From NCBI GenBank assembly GCA_001599975.1, contig BCIO01000004.1:2887328-2951327 (forward strand): DNA of 64,000 bases, in the 5' to 3' direction. The translations under genes were made by a program, and so were the position numbers. How positions within the stretch are numbered: position 1 is the stretch's first letter; every line of letters begins with the position of its first letter. The notes under the pieces were generated by a model. It ran no database searches. It had not been told where the DNA came from and saw only the letters and a list, made by a program, of their open reading frames with translations. Shown piece by piece: positions 10,852-21,976 of the stretch. Source of the DNA: Cystobasidiopsis lactophilus. Lineage: Eukaryota; Basidiomycota; Agaricostilbomycetes; Agaricostilbales; Chionosphaeraceae.

Positions 10852-12254
10852 TCAGTCGTCCCTGGCCACAGGCCTGACCCTCCTCTCTGGCCCTCCGCCC
10901 GCTTGCAAGGGCCTCAAAGCCACCGACGGCGCCGAGCCGGTCGCATGGTCCATCGGCGACGGTCGATAAGGCGTTTGGTAGGCGGGTGGGCGGGTGTAGG
11001 AGCCCGCGCCCGAGCTAGGGGGGAAGTAGGAGCCTTGGGACGGGTTGTAGTGCGGCGGGTTGGGGTGATAGGGCGAGGCCGACTTCTTCATGGACGTCTG
11101 CGCCGAGCGCGGGATGAGCAGCCGCTTGATGCTCGGGTGATTCAGCAAATCTGTGACGATGGCAATTGTCCTGGAAGATGAGACGTGGATCACATCTTAA
11201 GGTAAGAGCGCCATCCTCACCGCTGATCTGCCGCGCAATCCACAAGATGGGCAGCCTTCTAGGCCAGTACTGCCACATGGGAGGCAGTTTTGGCTCTGAA
11301 GGGCCAGAGAGCAGGTCGTTGGCCGAGTCGTTGGTCGGCACCGGCCGGGCGGTGGCGGCGAGGAGGAGGTTGATGGGGAACATGAGCGAGAACAGGGCCA
11401 GGTTGACCAGCGGCGAGGGGTGGAAGAAGGAGACCAAAGTGCAAGGCAAGCCAAAGCCAGCAAAGTACGGCCACCGCTCCTCGAGACTGTGAGTGTACGG
11501 AACCACGGATGAGCTCTGCTGGAAGATCTCATTAGGGGAGGTCGAAAACCCACAACTTGCACCGCTCTTTGAAGTCCCACTGCTTGGCGTTCCAAACGTA
11601 CTCGAACGTCCAGTACGAGTCGACGACGCACATGAACGCAAACGACCCCAGCCAGCCGATGAGCGGGATGCGGTAGAGCAAGAAGGAGACGACGAAGCAC
11701 TGGCCGATGACCAGTGCTCGTGTCAGGCCGTCGAAGATCTTGGCGGCCGAGAAGATGGGTATTGAGGAGGAGGAGGAAGAGCGGGAGGTGGATCGCGAGT
11801 CGAAGTCTTCGGAGAGCTTGGGGTTGGCCGCTCCAGCAAAGTAGAAGCTCAAGCCTAGTAATGGCCAGAGAAACAGGAGCTGTGCAGAACAAGCAATGAG
11901 CGGTCTGCTTGGAAGCCGACCAAAGTGAGAGCCGCAACGCACTTCAAAGTAGTAATTGAAGTTGCCCAAGTCGCTCTCCAACCCTTTCCGCGCCAGCGTA
12001 GGCGCAATGATAAAGTCCAGCCCGAACACGCAGACCAGCAGGACCAACTGGACGAAGCTGGCCCGCAACACGTTGCTCCTCACGCGCGCATCATCCTGGA
12101 TCTGGTAGGCGACCAAGGGAAACCGGCAGGCGTCCTTCAGGCCGGCCACAAAGTACGACCCTTGCAGCAGCAACGTCGCGCCAGGCGTCAAAGGCGGGCC
12201 CTTGCTGTTGCCGCCGCCGCTTGGCCGCGAGTGATCAACGCCAAAGCCATTCAT
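10852..12254 (-). CDS. EI24/CysZ-like multi-pass membrane protein
   Basis: The frame starts MNGFGVDHSRPSGGG and ends RPVARDD at a TGA at 10852. Several hydrophobic helices are visible (SFVQLVLLVCVFGLDFII, LLFLWPLLGLSFYFAG, VVSFLLYRIPLIGWLGSF, FGLPCTLVSFF, LALFSLMFPINLLLAA). Conserved blocks such as DACRFPLVAY, RIPLIGW and YWTFEYVWNAKQWDF match the EI24 family of ER membrane proteins linked in animals to autophagy. A serine run sits in a loop, and the C-terminal tail is proline/tyrosine-rich and probably cytosolic. At least three short introns are needed. The EI24 assignment is by motif order; the exact role in this fungus is unknown. Confidence 0.8.
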
Positions 12255-12773
12255 CGATGTTCCGCTCCAACGTCCAACTCGCGCATCACCCTCGCTGCTG
12301 TTGCTGGTTCTAGTGCTGCTGGTTCGGTCTTAGCTTGATGCAAGGCCAGAGGGAATGCCCCGATGCTGTCCTATTGCCCAATCGCCCTTGCATGACCACC
12401 ACGTCGGGAGCTCGCCACCGGTGACGCGGCGTCCTCGGGCCAGGTGCCAGTCACATTGGCCTCTCAGAGGTTCCGTTTTGGAAAGGAATGGCCGGCTCAA
12501 AGTTTCAACCTTGTGGTTTAAAGCGGAGGAGCTCAGCGGCCTTGGCTGCACCGAGAGGTCTGGTGGACACTGCTCCACGCCGACGCGGAGTGGCCTTGAA
12601 TGACTGCTGCAACCTCGTCATCAGCCTTTCGTTTCAGCGCCCCTGGTTCAGTCCCATTCAGTAGCGCTGCGAAATTACGTGTGACCTCTTACCTACGCTT
12701 GAGTCGCACATTTGGATCTTTGCCTTGCGACTGCCATCTTTGAACTCCGAACGGCCATTTCCTCGTTGTCGTC
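12255..12773. promoter_or_regulatory. Divergent promoter region
   Basis: 519 bp lie between the EI24-like gene (minus) and the unknown gene at 12774 (plus). No coding frame is supported and no strong repeat is seen. Confidence 0.4.
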
Positions 12774-14361
12774 ATGTCGGATGACATTGCTACTCCGACC
12801 ACAAAGACAGAGGAGACCGCCTCTGCCTCGCTGCTCTTGGAGCCTCGTCCTCCGCCCCAACCACCACCACCACAGCCGCAGCCCGATGCCCCAAAGATGA
12901 AGGATCGGTTCAAAAGAGCTCTCGATTTGGTCAAGAGGAAGAAGGCCAAAACGCCGCCCTGTATGAACGAGCTGGACGAAGTCGAGTATGGCGCTTCCGT
13001 CACGCTTTCAACAGCGGCCTCTCGAAAGCCAGCATCTACCATAAAACTGTCGAGTTCAAGGAGCCTGCGATCCATCCTCTTGCTGGTGAGTCATTCCGGA
13101 CAAAGCCGCGGGCCCGGTCGCTGACCTCTGAAATTTTTCAACAGAGCTGGGACGTTTGGCCGGCATGCTGGACAATCCCTCGGCCCCATCTTCCTTCCCT
13201 CATTTTCTTGCCGACCGACTGCTCGCCGTGAGCGAAATCAATCCTTTCCAATCCGGCTCCGACCTCTTGACGTCCTCGGCCTCGAACTGGATCGCCTACT
13301 CTTTCGCGAGCGTCATCTTGGCCGGCCACTTCGAGCGGCAAGTTGAATTCGACTCAACTCGGAGGGCTTTGAAACTCCTTGAAGATAGAGACCGAGTAGA
13401 GCGCGACTACATTCTGGCGACCTACTGCCTCAAGAGCGCGCATTCGTGCTACGCCCAAATCGTGGCGCTGCCTTACTCCGACGGCTCCTGGCATCAAAAG
13501 CTCTGCGAAATTGTGGCAAGAGTGATGTTGGCTAGGGTGCGCATGAACTTGAAGCTGGACGATGGCGGATGTTGCTACACCGAGCACGCGGCGCAGCTTG
13601 TGGCTGTTTGGGCGAACTTGTTTGAGAACCAGGGGCGTGAGATGGTGTTTTGGACTCTGTGGGACTCCATGGACCAGCATTGCCCCAATTGGACCCCAAC
13701 AAACCACCCTCTCAAAGGTGCGTCTTGTCCGTGTCCGTGCTCTCCTTGCCCTTTTGAAGAATCGATCGCAGAGCTCTTTCAAATTGCAACGTGCTATGAT
13801 ACGAACAACCTGCTTTCAGAGCTGGTCGACCGAGAGGTGGACAATGCGCAAGCGAGCATCGACGACGTCAAGCGCCTCAAGCTCGAAACCTTCAAATTGG
13901 ACAAGTGGAAGCTGGTCTACGACAACATCGACGCAATGCGCGCGGTCATCGAAGGAACCCCTCTGTGGCCTCCGCCGACTCATGGGGTGGGCTTATCTGT
14001 CGACATGAAGGAGCGGCTGAACCTGGTGGGAGTCGAGTGCAAGGAGCGCCAGTTTGAGCTTGCCAAGCAGCAATTGATCGAGTGGGACAACATGGATGAT
14101 GGACCTTCTGGGATCGGCGTCATTCACACTACGCTCTTGCGCGAATGGCTTGTCGAGCGCTGCCACCTGGCCTTGTCCGAGCAAAGCCGGATGTACGCCA
14201 CCAACTCGACCTCGCTTTCGGCCCTCTCTCCTTCCCCCACTTGGAAGTTCTACGACTTGCAAGTCTCCCAAGGCCGCCTGTACGTTGCTTGTGACAAGAA
14301 GTACACTGAACGGCTCGCCAAAAGCTCTGATCCTTTCCATCTCGTGCATCTGTTCATGTAA
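12774..14361 (+). CDS. Unknown large helical protein
   Basis: The frame starts MSDDIATPTTKTEE with a proline-rich segment, then a basic helix (KMKDRFKRALDLVKRKKAK). An intron near 13086-13145 leads to a long, mostly uninterrupted coding stretch of over 400 residues ending SSDPFHLVHLFM at 14361. The long part is rich in Leu, Cys, Trp and charged residues with no transmembrane segment and reads as an all-alpha globular domain (ILATYCLKSAHSCYAQIVAL, VARVMLARVRMNLKLDDGG). A Cys/Pro-rich stretch near 13718-13752 (SCPCPCSPCPF) may be a retained intron. I do not recognise the family. Coding bias and the long open frame support a real gene. Confidence 0.65.
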
Positions 14362-14495
14362 CTAGTGCCTACCGAAACGGACCGTGTTGTCTGAGAGTGT
14401 AACTACACTGTCAAGTAGCCACGGTAGCGCTGGCACCACGGATGGCTCTTGTCACTAGCCGTCAATTTTGAGGCCAAAAAAGTGCTCGAGCCGGG

Positions 14496-14504
14496 TTTGC
14501 CACC
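14496..14504 (+). promoter_or_regulatory. TTTGCCACC motif before the BTB-like locus
   Basis: An exact TTTGCCACC on the plus strand lies about 140 nt before the region with BTB-like coding traces. It is one of several copies found upstream of genes in this window. Confidence 0.25.
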
Positions 14505-14639
14505 TTGATTGATTCAGCTTTGGCTTTTGCATCCCGTGCTGCCTCGAACGGACCGGATATCTGTGCGATTAAGACAGAGGTTGATCTCAAGATGTGCCAC
14601 CCTATCCCGCTAGCACCCTTCAGGTTTTCGACGAGGGGA

Positions 14640-15360
14640 GGCTCACATCATTCATTGCCCGTGATACGGCCCTGCCAATCACATCTCGTGTCCAGGCCTC
14701 CCTTCTATGCCCCTGTGCTCTATTCAGACGTGTCCCCGTCGTCCATGTTTTTAGTGGACAAGATTGCGAAGTTTGCCGCCATGTCGAACCCTCGATGTTT
14801 TACGAGAGATCAGTCTGCCATCTGGACGAATCTCCCGCCATCGTTAAGACATTACGTCTCTATGCTATGCTGCCTTACCCGATAACTGAACGAGCTCCTC
14901 GTAATTGCCCAATTTTACCACGCGAGAGCCCTTCTCGAGGGTGCGAAGGGCATTGCAGCCTTTAGCTGTTGTTGGCTTCTTAGGGTTTGACCAGAACGGC
15001 GAATTCGAACTCGTACTCTTGCTGGGCACATCGAGACCGAACAAAAGAAGTGAGCAATCCAAAAGCTTTGCGTCTACTAGCTCGGCGCTGAACTTGGCCC
15101 AGTGTGTTACTGGGTATATCGCTTCTGGGAAGCTTGTCGGCATTCCGAAAGACAAAAGGTCCAAAGTGAAGCATGCCGAGCGGCTGGTCGTTTGTGCTCG
15201 GATGCGGAAACCGAGGACGTCCCCTCCCGAAAATCAAGGGGCCTCGGACCGTGCCCTGTATGTGAAAAGACTGGGAAGCTTGGCCCCAATGGAGCCTAGT
15301 GTTGGTTCATGCAGAAAAACGGTAATGTCTTGGTACGCCGTTTGTCCTAGCCACTGCTAG
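14640..15360 (+). pseudogene. BTB/POZ-like locus, apparently frame-broken
   Basis: Three short stretches in three different plus-strand frames together resemble a fungal BTB fold in the right order: YSDVSPSSMFLVDKIAKFAA near 14720-14780, then LDESPAIVKTLRLYAMLPYP near 14820-14880, then LNELLVIAQFYHARALLEGA near 14885-14945. Further open stretches follow with CPVCEKTGKLGP near 15255-15290. No GT-AG intron of suitable size joins the frames cleanly: the shift between the second and third pieces happens within a few bases. I read this as a decayed gene or one with sequence errors. The BTB assignment is tentative. Confidence 0.3.
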
Positions 15361-15646
15361 CCAGAGCTGATTATTCGGCAGTCTGGCAAAATCTTACCCT
15401 TGAGATTTGCCTGTCGAGGCTTTCGGATATGGGAATTCTGTGTACTCATTACTTGGGATGTTTACGTTGCCTCCTTTTGCTGTTGCTTTTGATTTCTGAG
15501 CCTGCCTCCCATCACTCTTGCTGTCACCCGGAAGTTACGTAGTGCGACTCCGCTTTGACCTTGCGCTGTGTTTTACTTCCTTCGACCACCACCTAGCGCT
15601 GTCAGTTTCCAGCGTGGCCGAGCCTCCCGACTGATCACGGCGCATC

Positions 15647-16620
15647 ATGCAGCAGAACTCGTCTAACGTTGGCGACCTCTTAGCCTCGGAGCTCCTCAAC
15701 AACAGCGTTACACTGTTCCACAATTATGCAGTCGTACATCGATACAAGGACATGGCGGTCAAAGTGTACTGGTTAGGCACAGACCAGTGAGGACGTGCTT
15801 TGTACTGTGCTGCTGAGTCCCACTGATTGAGTCGCGGTCAAGCTACCAAACCATGCCACCTGATCCTCCCGACGTGTTTCCACCTTCAAAAATACTTGAA
15901 GAAATCGAAATGCAGAGCTTAGCAGGACCAGAAATTGCGCCGCCCGTTCTTGGCGTGGTTTTGAATGATTTGGGCAATCGCCCTCCTCGAGTCATCGGCT
16001 TTACGATGCCACTCTTGCATCCGATCAAGTCGGACACGTTTTCCGTCGAAGAGAAGATCGAGATGGCGGTGGCCATGAAAGCTGTTCTGGGGCGGCTTCA
16101 CGGGAAAGGAATGCTGCACGGTGATGTCAAGCTGGACAACTTCCTTTGGTCGGGCAAAAAGCATTCAGAAGTCTGGCTCTGCGACTACCAAGATGCCCAT
16201 CTTATATCCCAATCTCGGGGCACTTGTCGGCAGACAGCGCCATTTCGACTCAGACTTTACGGTAGTCGAGGCGGCACTTTACAGGTCAACAAGTCCTGCC
16301 CCCACAACCTCGTGGACGAATTGTTCGGCTTGGCTATGACTTTCTTTGAGCTCTTCACGGACCAGGTGCCACTTCCGGAGCTTGGAGAAGTGGAGTGCGA
16401 CGACGCTTTGGCCGAGGGGCGCTTGCCGGACCTGATGCTGATCCCCCAAGAGTCTGGCCTCCGAGCCTTCGTCAAGCGCTGCTTTGAACTGGGTTCCAAG
16501 GACGTGGGCACGCCTGGAGGACCAGCTGTCCTGAACGCCGACTCAGTTCGGCAGAGTTCTTGGTACGTGTCACAAACCCCTTCCTTGCCTTTTGAGGCAG
16601 ACGTCGTTGACTCTCCTTGA
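15647..16620 (+). CDS. Kinase-like protein, tandem copy 1
   Basis: Exon 1 starts MQQNSSNVGDLLASELL and ends in a beta-3-like strand MAVKVYWLGTD. A short intron leads to KILEEIEMQSLAGPEIAPP. A protein-kinase-like core follows: VIGFTMPLLHP at the hinge, GRLHGKGMLHGDVKLDNFLW as catalytic loop, and WLCDYQDAHL where kinases have DFG. The C-lobe has LVDELFGLAMTFFELFTD and AFVKRCFELGSKDVGTP. HGD replaces HRD and DYQ replaces DFG, so activity is doubtful, although the loop Lys and Asn are present. No glycine-rich loop or APE motif is seen. The gene lies next to a close paralogue on the same strand. The last residues may continue past an intron at about 16562-16629. Confidence 0.6.
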
Positions 16621-16808
16621 CTTATGTAGAGCCGTTGTCAGCGAGCCCACCTCCTGCTGTCCCACTAGTATGCGGCCTTCCTTGACGTACAGAATTCCGG
16701 TCTTCCCCTTCTTTCTTTTGTCTTTCTTCAGCGACCACCAACGCACTCCCATATCGTCAAGATGCTTTCCCATTTCCAATCACCTTGACCCCATCTCGCA
16801 ACGCTTAG

Positions 16809-17717
16809 CATGTCTAGTGGCGACATCTTCTGCTCAGAGATTAATCGCCAGTTGATACCGCAGCACGGAGGCTATGCCAATATACACGAGCATGGCGATG
16901 TGATAGCAAAAGTATACTGGGCTGGAACGGATTAGTGAGCTCGCAATGCGTTGAAGCAGGTAAAGCCCTGACTGACCGCGGTTGGCCAGCTTCCACGGAG
17001 AAGACAAAGAGCTGGCCAAATTGCTCAAATTTCCTCTCTCCAAGATTTTGAGCGAGATAGAGATGCAATCGCGGGCCGGGCCTGACGTTGCTCCTCCTGT
17101 TCTCGGGGTGGTCTTGGACGACTTTGGCACCAGTCCGCCCGAGGTCATTGGCTTCACGATGCCCTTGCTACATCCAATCACACCAGCCAACCTTTCCTTC
17201 GAGCAAAAGATCGAGATGGCTTTGGCGATGAAGAAGGCGCTGGGACGGCTGCATGGAAAGGGAATATTCCATGGCGATGTCAACCTTAGCAACTATCTCT
17301 GGTCTGGTCAAAAGAATTCAGAAGTGTGGATCTGCGACTTTCAAGACGCCCATCTCATGAAGCATGCAGCAGAAGCTCGCGGTTCCGTTGGCCAACTCCC
17401 CGCCCTTTCGACTTCGATTTGACCGTTGCCATCGAGGACAGCCAGCAGGTGCCAACGTTCTTCCTTGGACGGTCCTCGACGATTTGTTTGGCCTGGCTAT
17501 GTCGTTTGTCGAGTTATTCAGTGAACAGAGGCCGTTGGCCGACGTCGACTTCGAAAAAGTTGACGAAGCAATGGCAGACGGCCGGTTGCCGGACCTCGAG
17601 CTGGTCCCAGAGGCATCCGGCCTCCGAGCCTTTGTCAAGCGCTGTTTCGAGCTAGGGGCCAAGGACGTGGGAACGCCAGGAGGGCCATTCCTCGCCACCG
17701 CACTTGGTACCGAGTAA
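16809..17717 (+). CDS. Kinase-like protein, tandem copy 2 (possibly decaying)
   Basis: This is a paralogue of the gene just upstream, with the same two-exon layout: MSSGDIFCSEINRQLIPQ ... DVIAKVYWAGTD, intron, then KILSEIEMQSRAGPDVAPP. The catalytic loop is HGDVNLSNYLW, so the loop lysine of copy 1 is replaced by Asn, and the DFG position reads DFQ. The C-lobe motif DDLFGLAMSFVELFSEQ and the end GAKDVGTPGG match copy 1. Between QDAHLM and the PPFRLRF block (about 17350-17405) the frame shifts with no plausible intron, so the copy is either a recent pseudogene or carries a sequence error. If expressed, it is most likely a pseudokinase. Confidence 0.45.
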
Positions 17718-17966
17718 GAGACTTGGTAAGCCCCAATTCATGTGCTCCATCGGAATAGGACTGTGTGATTCATCCTACACAGCACTCTTTCTGATTACAC
17801 TCTTGGGTCAGGCTCGGTTCAGTGGTGCTCTCACAGCGGGCCGTCCAGGATTTTTGACGGGGCGCGATGATTTGGACTCTGTCTTGGGGCGGTGATACAA
17901 GGGAACTGTAGTGATTGCAATACGACAAGTAATTGGAGGCCCGCATATATCCGCAAAGACACCACT

Positions 17967-20480
17967 TCAAGAACCCAGCTTGAAGCTGTTGTGGCCGATG
18001 ACCTTGACGCCCGCCTTGGAAGGAGCATAGTCCTGGTGGATTCAAGGACAATAAGTACCAAGAAAACATCAAGAAAAGAAAAGAAAGAAGGCGACACACA
18101 GTGACGCGGTTGCAGCCAAAGACGGCGAGCCACTGGAGGTTGGGGCAGCCATCGAGGATGTCCTTCATGATGAAGTCGTCCACAGCGCGCACAAAGCCGA
18201 CATCGAGCTTCCTGAGCTCAGGGCAGGAGGTGGCGATGGCCTTGAGAGCGGGCTCGGTGACGCCCTTGTCGACCGAGTTCATGTCGAGCTCGTGCAGGGA
18301 CTTGCCAGAGTGGTCGATGATGCTCTGCAAAGCGGCGTCGTCCAACTCGATGCAGCGGGCGATGTCGAGCGAAGTCAGGCCGTCCGTGTTGGCCGCCCAG
18401 TCGCCAAAGAGGCCAACAATGCCCGTGGACAAGATGTCCGGCAAGCGGCGCAGGCCAAGCTCCTTGAGATTGGGGCAGTGTGGGCGGATGCCTTCGATCT
18501 GTTCGTGACACGAAAAAGGCAACACAGACTAAGCAAGTGCAACGAAGTCTGACAGGTAAGCTCGAGCCACGAACCAAGGTGCGGTCGCCCAAGCGCTCGT
18601 TGTCATTGAGGATCAAAGAGACCAGCTTTTGTCCGACCGACTCCAACAAGGGCACAACCCCATCGTCGCTCAGGTTGTCCGACGTGAGGCCGGCGTTCGA
18701 GATGTCGAGGTAGGTGAGGTTCTTCAGGCCATGCAGGAGCGAGAGGCAGTCGTCGTCCAGCTTTTGCACCTCGGACAACCGCAGCTCGCTCAGGTTGGGG
18801 AAGTTCTCGGCTAGGCGGAGCACGCAGGAGCGGTCGAAGCGGGGCGACTGGCGCAGGAGGAACCCGTCCATAGGCGCCCGGTCCGCCTTGAGGAAGCTGT
18901 CAAAGTACTCCTTCCAGCGGTCTCTGTACGCAGCGATAATCGAATGAAATCAATTCCGGATAAAGATTGATAGGGGCAAGGGCATTGCGTACGAGGTGAC
19001 GAGGAAAGCGCCGTAGAGCTCCAAGCGCTGCAGCTTGCTCAGGCGGCCTTCGAAGTGGTCCAGTCCGCCATCTTTAAGGGTGCCGCAGTAGTTGAGGGTG
19101 AGCTGCTTGAGCTTGGGCGCAAAGATGGCGATTTGCTCAAAGCCCTCTTCCTCCAACTCTGTGGATCCATGGAAAATGTGCAAATCAGCCTTCCGAAACA
19201 GAGAGAGATTGATTAAGAGTGACGCAAAACCCACCGGCACAGTCGTACAAGGTGAGCTTGTTGGCCTCGATATCGAGGAAGAGCTTCAAGGTGTCGTGGG
19301 TCAAGCCGCGGTTCTTGCAAATGACCTTGCACAGGCGGTCCTGCAGCGTGATGTTGCCCAGATCGCCAAACGAGTCGACTGTAGGCGAACAGATGAGAGG
19401 AATCAGCGACCGCCACAGAAGCTGATAGGGGAAATTTCACCCACTGTCTCCAATGTTCTTGCCGATCATCTGCAAGCACGGCGAAACAAGCTATCAGCCC
19501 CAGCCTTGACTGAAAGCCTCCATTCCCAACTCACATCAATGCAGTAGTTGGCCAGCGACTTGATCTCGACCTTGGCCTTCTCAGCGGGGGCGACTTTGGG
19601 CTTGACGGCTCGGGCTCGCTTCTTGGGAGCGGCAGCGCCACCGGAGCCAGAAGCGGCGGCGTTGGGCAAGCCGGCTTCCTTTTGGCAAGGTGAGCACAAC
19701 ACGCCAGTCCCTGGAAACAGCGACAAGAACATGAGAACTTGAACAAGACTCAAGCCCGAAGAGCTGAACGCACCGTCAGCGCTGGACACGGTGTACTTGG
19801 TGTAAGTGAACTCTGTTCGCATTTTGTCCACACCAATATTCCAATGGAATGCAAAGGGGTCGAGGACGAACTGTTTCCGCACTCTGCGCAATAGTTGAAC
19901 GCTCCGGGGCTTCGGTTGGCATAACGAGGCTTGGCGGCGGGCCCGGCATTGTCGACCAGATCGGCCAGCTCGTCCTCCAGGTCCTTGGCCGCTTTGGCAG
20001 CCTTCTTCTTGGCCGCGGCCGTGGTGGACACCTTTTGCTTCTTGGTCGCTGGGGCGGCGCTCGTGGACGCCACTGGAGCCTGGACCACCACCTCGATCTC
20101 GTCGTCGTCATCCTCTTCGTTGACCTCGTCGAGGGTGCGCTTGGGCGAGGGCGCGGCAGAGGCGTCAGCCGAGTCGGTGGGAGCGACGGGCGCAGGAGTG
20201 GAGTCGGCGTCCGCGTCCGCGTTGGGCTGCTGGGCGCGCTGGAAGCGGTTCTGGTTGGGTACGTGGATGCCCTTTTCCTGTTTGTCCAAAGACGACAGGC
20301 TCAGCCACGGCTAAGAGCAGGACTGAGAGAGCGAGTGGCGACAAACCCTCAAGAAGCTTGTCAAAGCCGACCTGTGATCCATCGGCGCCGTCAGCTCGAA
20401 CAAGGCTGTGGATAAGAGACAGAGAGAGCTCACGTAGGGCCTCGCACGCTCTCATCGCCATTGCCGCGTCGTCTGGACAT
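17967..20480 (-). CDS. RAD7: RAD7-type LRR protein of global-genome nucleotide excision repair
   Basis: In yeast, Rad7 works with Rad16 to find UV lesions in silent DNA and also serves in an E3 ubiquitin ligase. The start MSRRRGNGDESVRGP matches the family N-terminus. A long acidic/Lys-rich linker follows, then a four-Cys zinc motif split by an intron (FNYCAECG ... GVLCSPCQ), then leucine-rich repeats (LKQLTLNYCGTLKDGGLDHF, NLSELRLSEVQKLDDDCLSL, GLTSLDIARCIELDDAALQS, NLQWLAVFGCNRVT). The last exon gives DYAPSKAGVKVIGHNSFKL and a TGA at 17967-17969. About ten introns interrupt it, and six or more show a branch-site hairpin. A TTTGCCACT, one base from the 9-mer found before other genes, lies about 55 nt upstream of the ATG. 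Confidence 0.88.
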
Positions 20481-20828
20481 GGTGTGTTGGGGTCAATTTA
20501 ATTTTGCTCTTGCTGAAGTCCGAGGTCTGATCGAGTGGCAAATAGACGCGACGCGTGGCTCGCTCTCTCAAAGTGTCAACATGAACGTCCAAGAGGGTGC
20601 AAAAGATGTATATGGGAGCGGGAGAAGGGGGAAGAAATGCTATGGGAGTGCGCGCCCAAGGATGCGCGCGGCAAAAGATGATGGAGGGTTCAGGGTCCAA
20701 TCTTGTAGCGCACTGGAGGCGAAACCTCGGACAGATCAGCTTCCAAAGAAGATATGATCAGGTAAAGGCGCGATCCCACCTTCTCGGGAGCAGGCTGAGC
20801 GCCAAAAGTGGGAGTCGGTCTCGTTCAA
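20481..20828. promoter_or_regulatory. RAD7 promoter / E2 3' region
   Basis: 348 bp lie between two minus-strand genes. The RAD7-proximal side holds TTTGCCACT in sense orientation (AGTGGCAAA on the plus strand near 20536). No coding support. Confidence 0.35.
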
Positions 20829-21838
20829 TCATGTAGCGTACTGTACGCGACGAGTGAATCAAATCAGCGTCGAAGCCAGAGCTGATAGCGTAAGAGCCCG
20901 TCACCCACCTTCTTGGTGGCGGCCTTGGCTTCCGCGTTGTGCTTTGCCCGGTCATTGCGGTAGAGCTCAGCGATGGAGGCCACCAAGGCGTCGTCCGCTG
21001 TTCGTTGGGGCACGGTTCATGAGCTCCAAAGAGCTATGGACAGGAAACCCAAAAACGCACTGTTGGGTTCTGTTAAAAGGGAGGACAGTGATCGGAGCAC
21101 CTGGTCGATTTTGGTCGACGGCTTCCAAGAGTCGGCCCTGTCCGTTGGGAAGGGCAAACATCAGCGACTGCAACGGGACAGCTGATAGCGTGGGACCTCT
21201 GAACGCACTTGAGCAGGCCAATGCAAATCGAGCCGTCGTCGAGGACGTTCATGTGGTACAACTGAGTGGTCTGTGGGGTCGACATCTCACTATCAGCACT
21301 TGTACAGCTGATAAAGTAGAGGTCCACACTGACGAATTTGATCTGTTCGTTTACCGTCATTTAGATGTAGGCTATCTAAGGCAGAGGAGGCAACGAACAG
21401 TAGGAGCTTTGAATGGCTGTGCCACAAAGGTCCTTGTCTATGAGCCGCCATGCCAAGCACTCATAAAGTGGAAGAAGCAGCGCACGTATTCCCTTGGGAA
21501 GTCGATGGTGAACTTGAACTTGCCGCCTTTGTACGGCGAGTCGTCCTGTCAAACGCCCAGCTCAATTTTGGCCTGCGCCCTGGCTCCAGCCTCAGACGCA
21601 CCGGTCCTTTGATGACGCCGGTCCACCTGCGCAGATCATCAGCCACGCCACCTGAGCCAGCGACAAAGCCAAGACGCACTTGAGAATGTTGGATTCATCA
21701 GGCTCAGCTGTCACATTTGGGACTGGGTCGTTTTGCAGGTCCGCGTACTCCTGCACGGACTCGCTTGCTCTGATGAGATACGCTCAGCATCTAATGTAGA
21801 GAGAGACCTGCCTTGTTGAGGCGCTTGGTGGCAGCCAT
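20829..21838 (-). CDS. Ubiquitin-conjugating enzyme E2
   Basis: The start is MAATKRLNK (ATG at 21836-21838). Short exons then give the UBC fold in order: ESVQEYADLQNDPVPNVTAE, DESNILK, WTGVIKGP, DDSPYKGGKFKFTIDFPREY, a block ending LYHMNVLDDGSICIGLLK with the active-site Cys in the SICIG position, ADSWKPSTKIDQVLRSL, LLTEPNADDALVASIAELYR, and a Lys-rich end KAATKKYAT. The HPN-like motif reads HMN here. Length is about 150 residues, normal for a class I E2 with no extension. At least eight introns cut this small gene; three carry the pair ATCAGC/GCTGAT and one TATGAG/CTCATA. Which E2 subclass this is cannot be settled by eye. Confidence 0.85.
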
Positions 21839-21976
21839 CGTTTGGAAGCAGCGGATCAAGAGGCTTGGAGAGGAAGGATCGGCTCGCGTGCGCTCGGGGT
21901 TGGTCTAGTTCTGGGTTTCATTATATTTACAAGGGGTGTGGCAAGATAGGCCATAATGATAATGTCCGTTTCGTCT

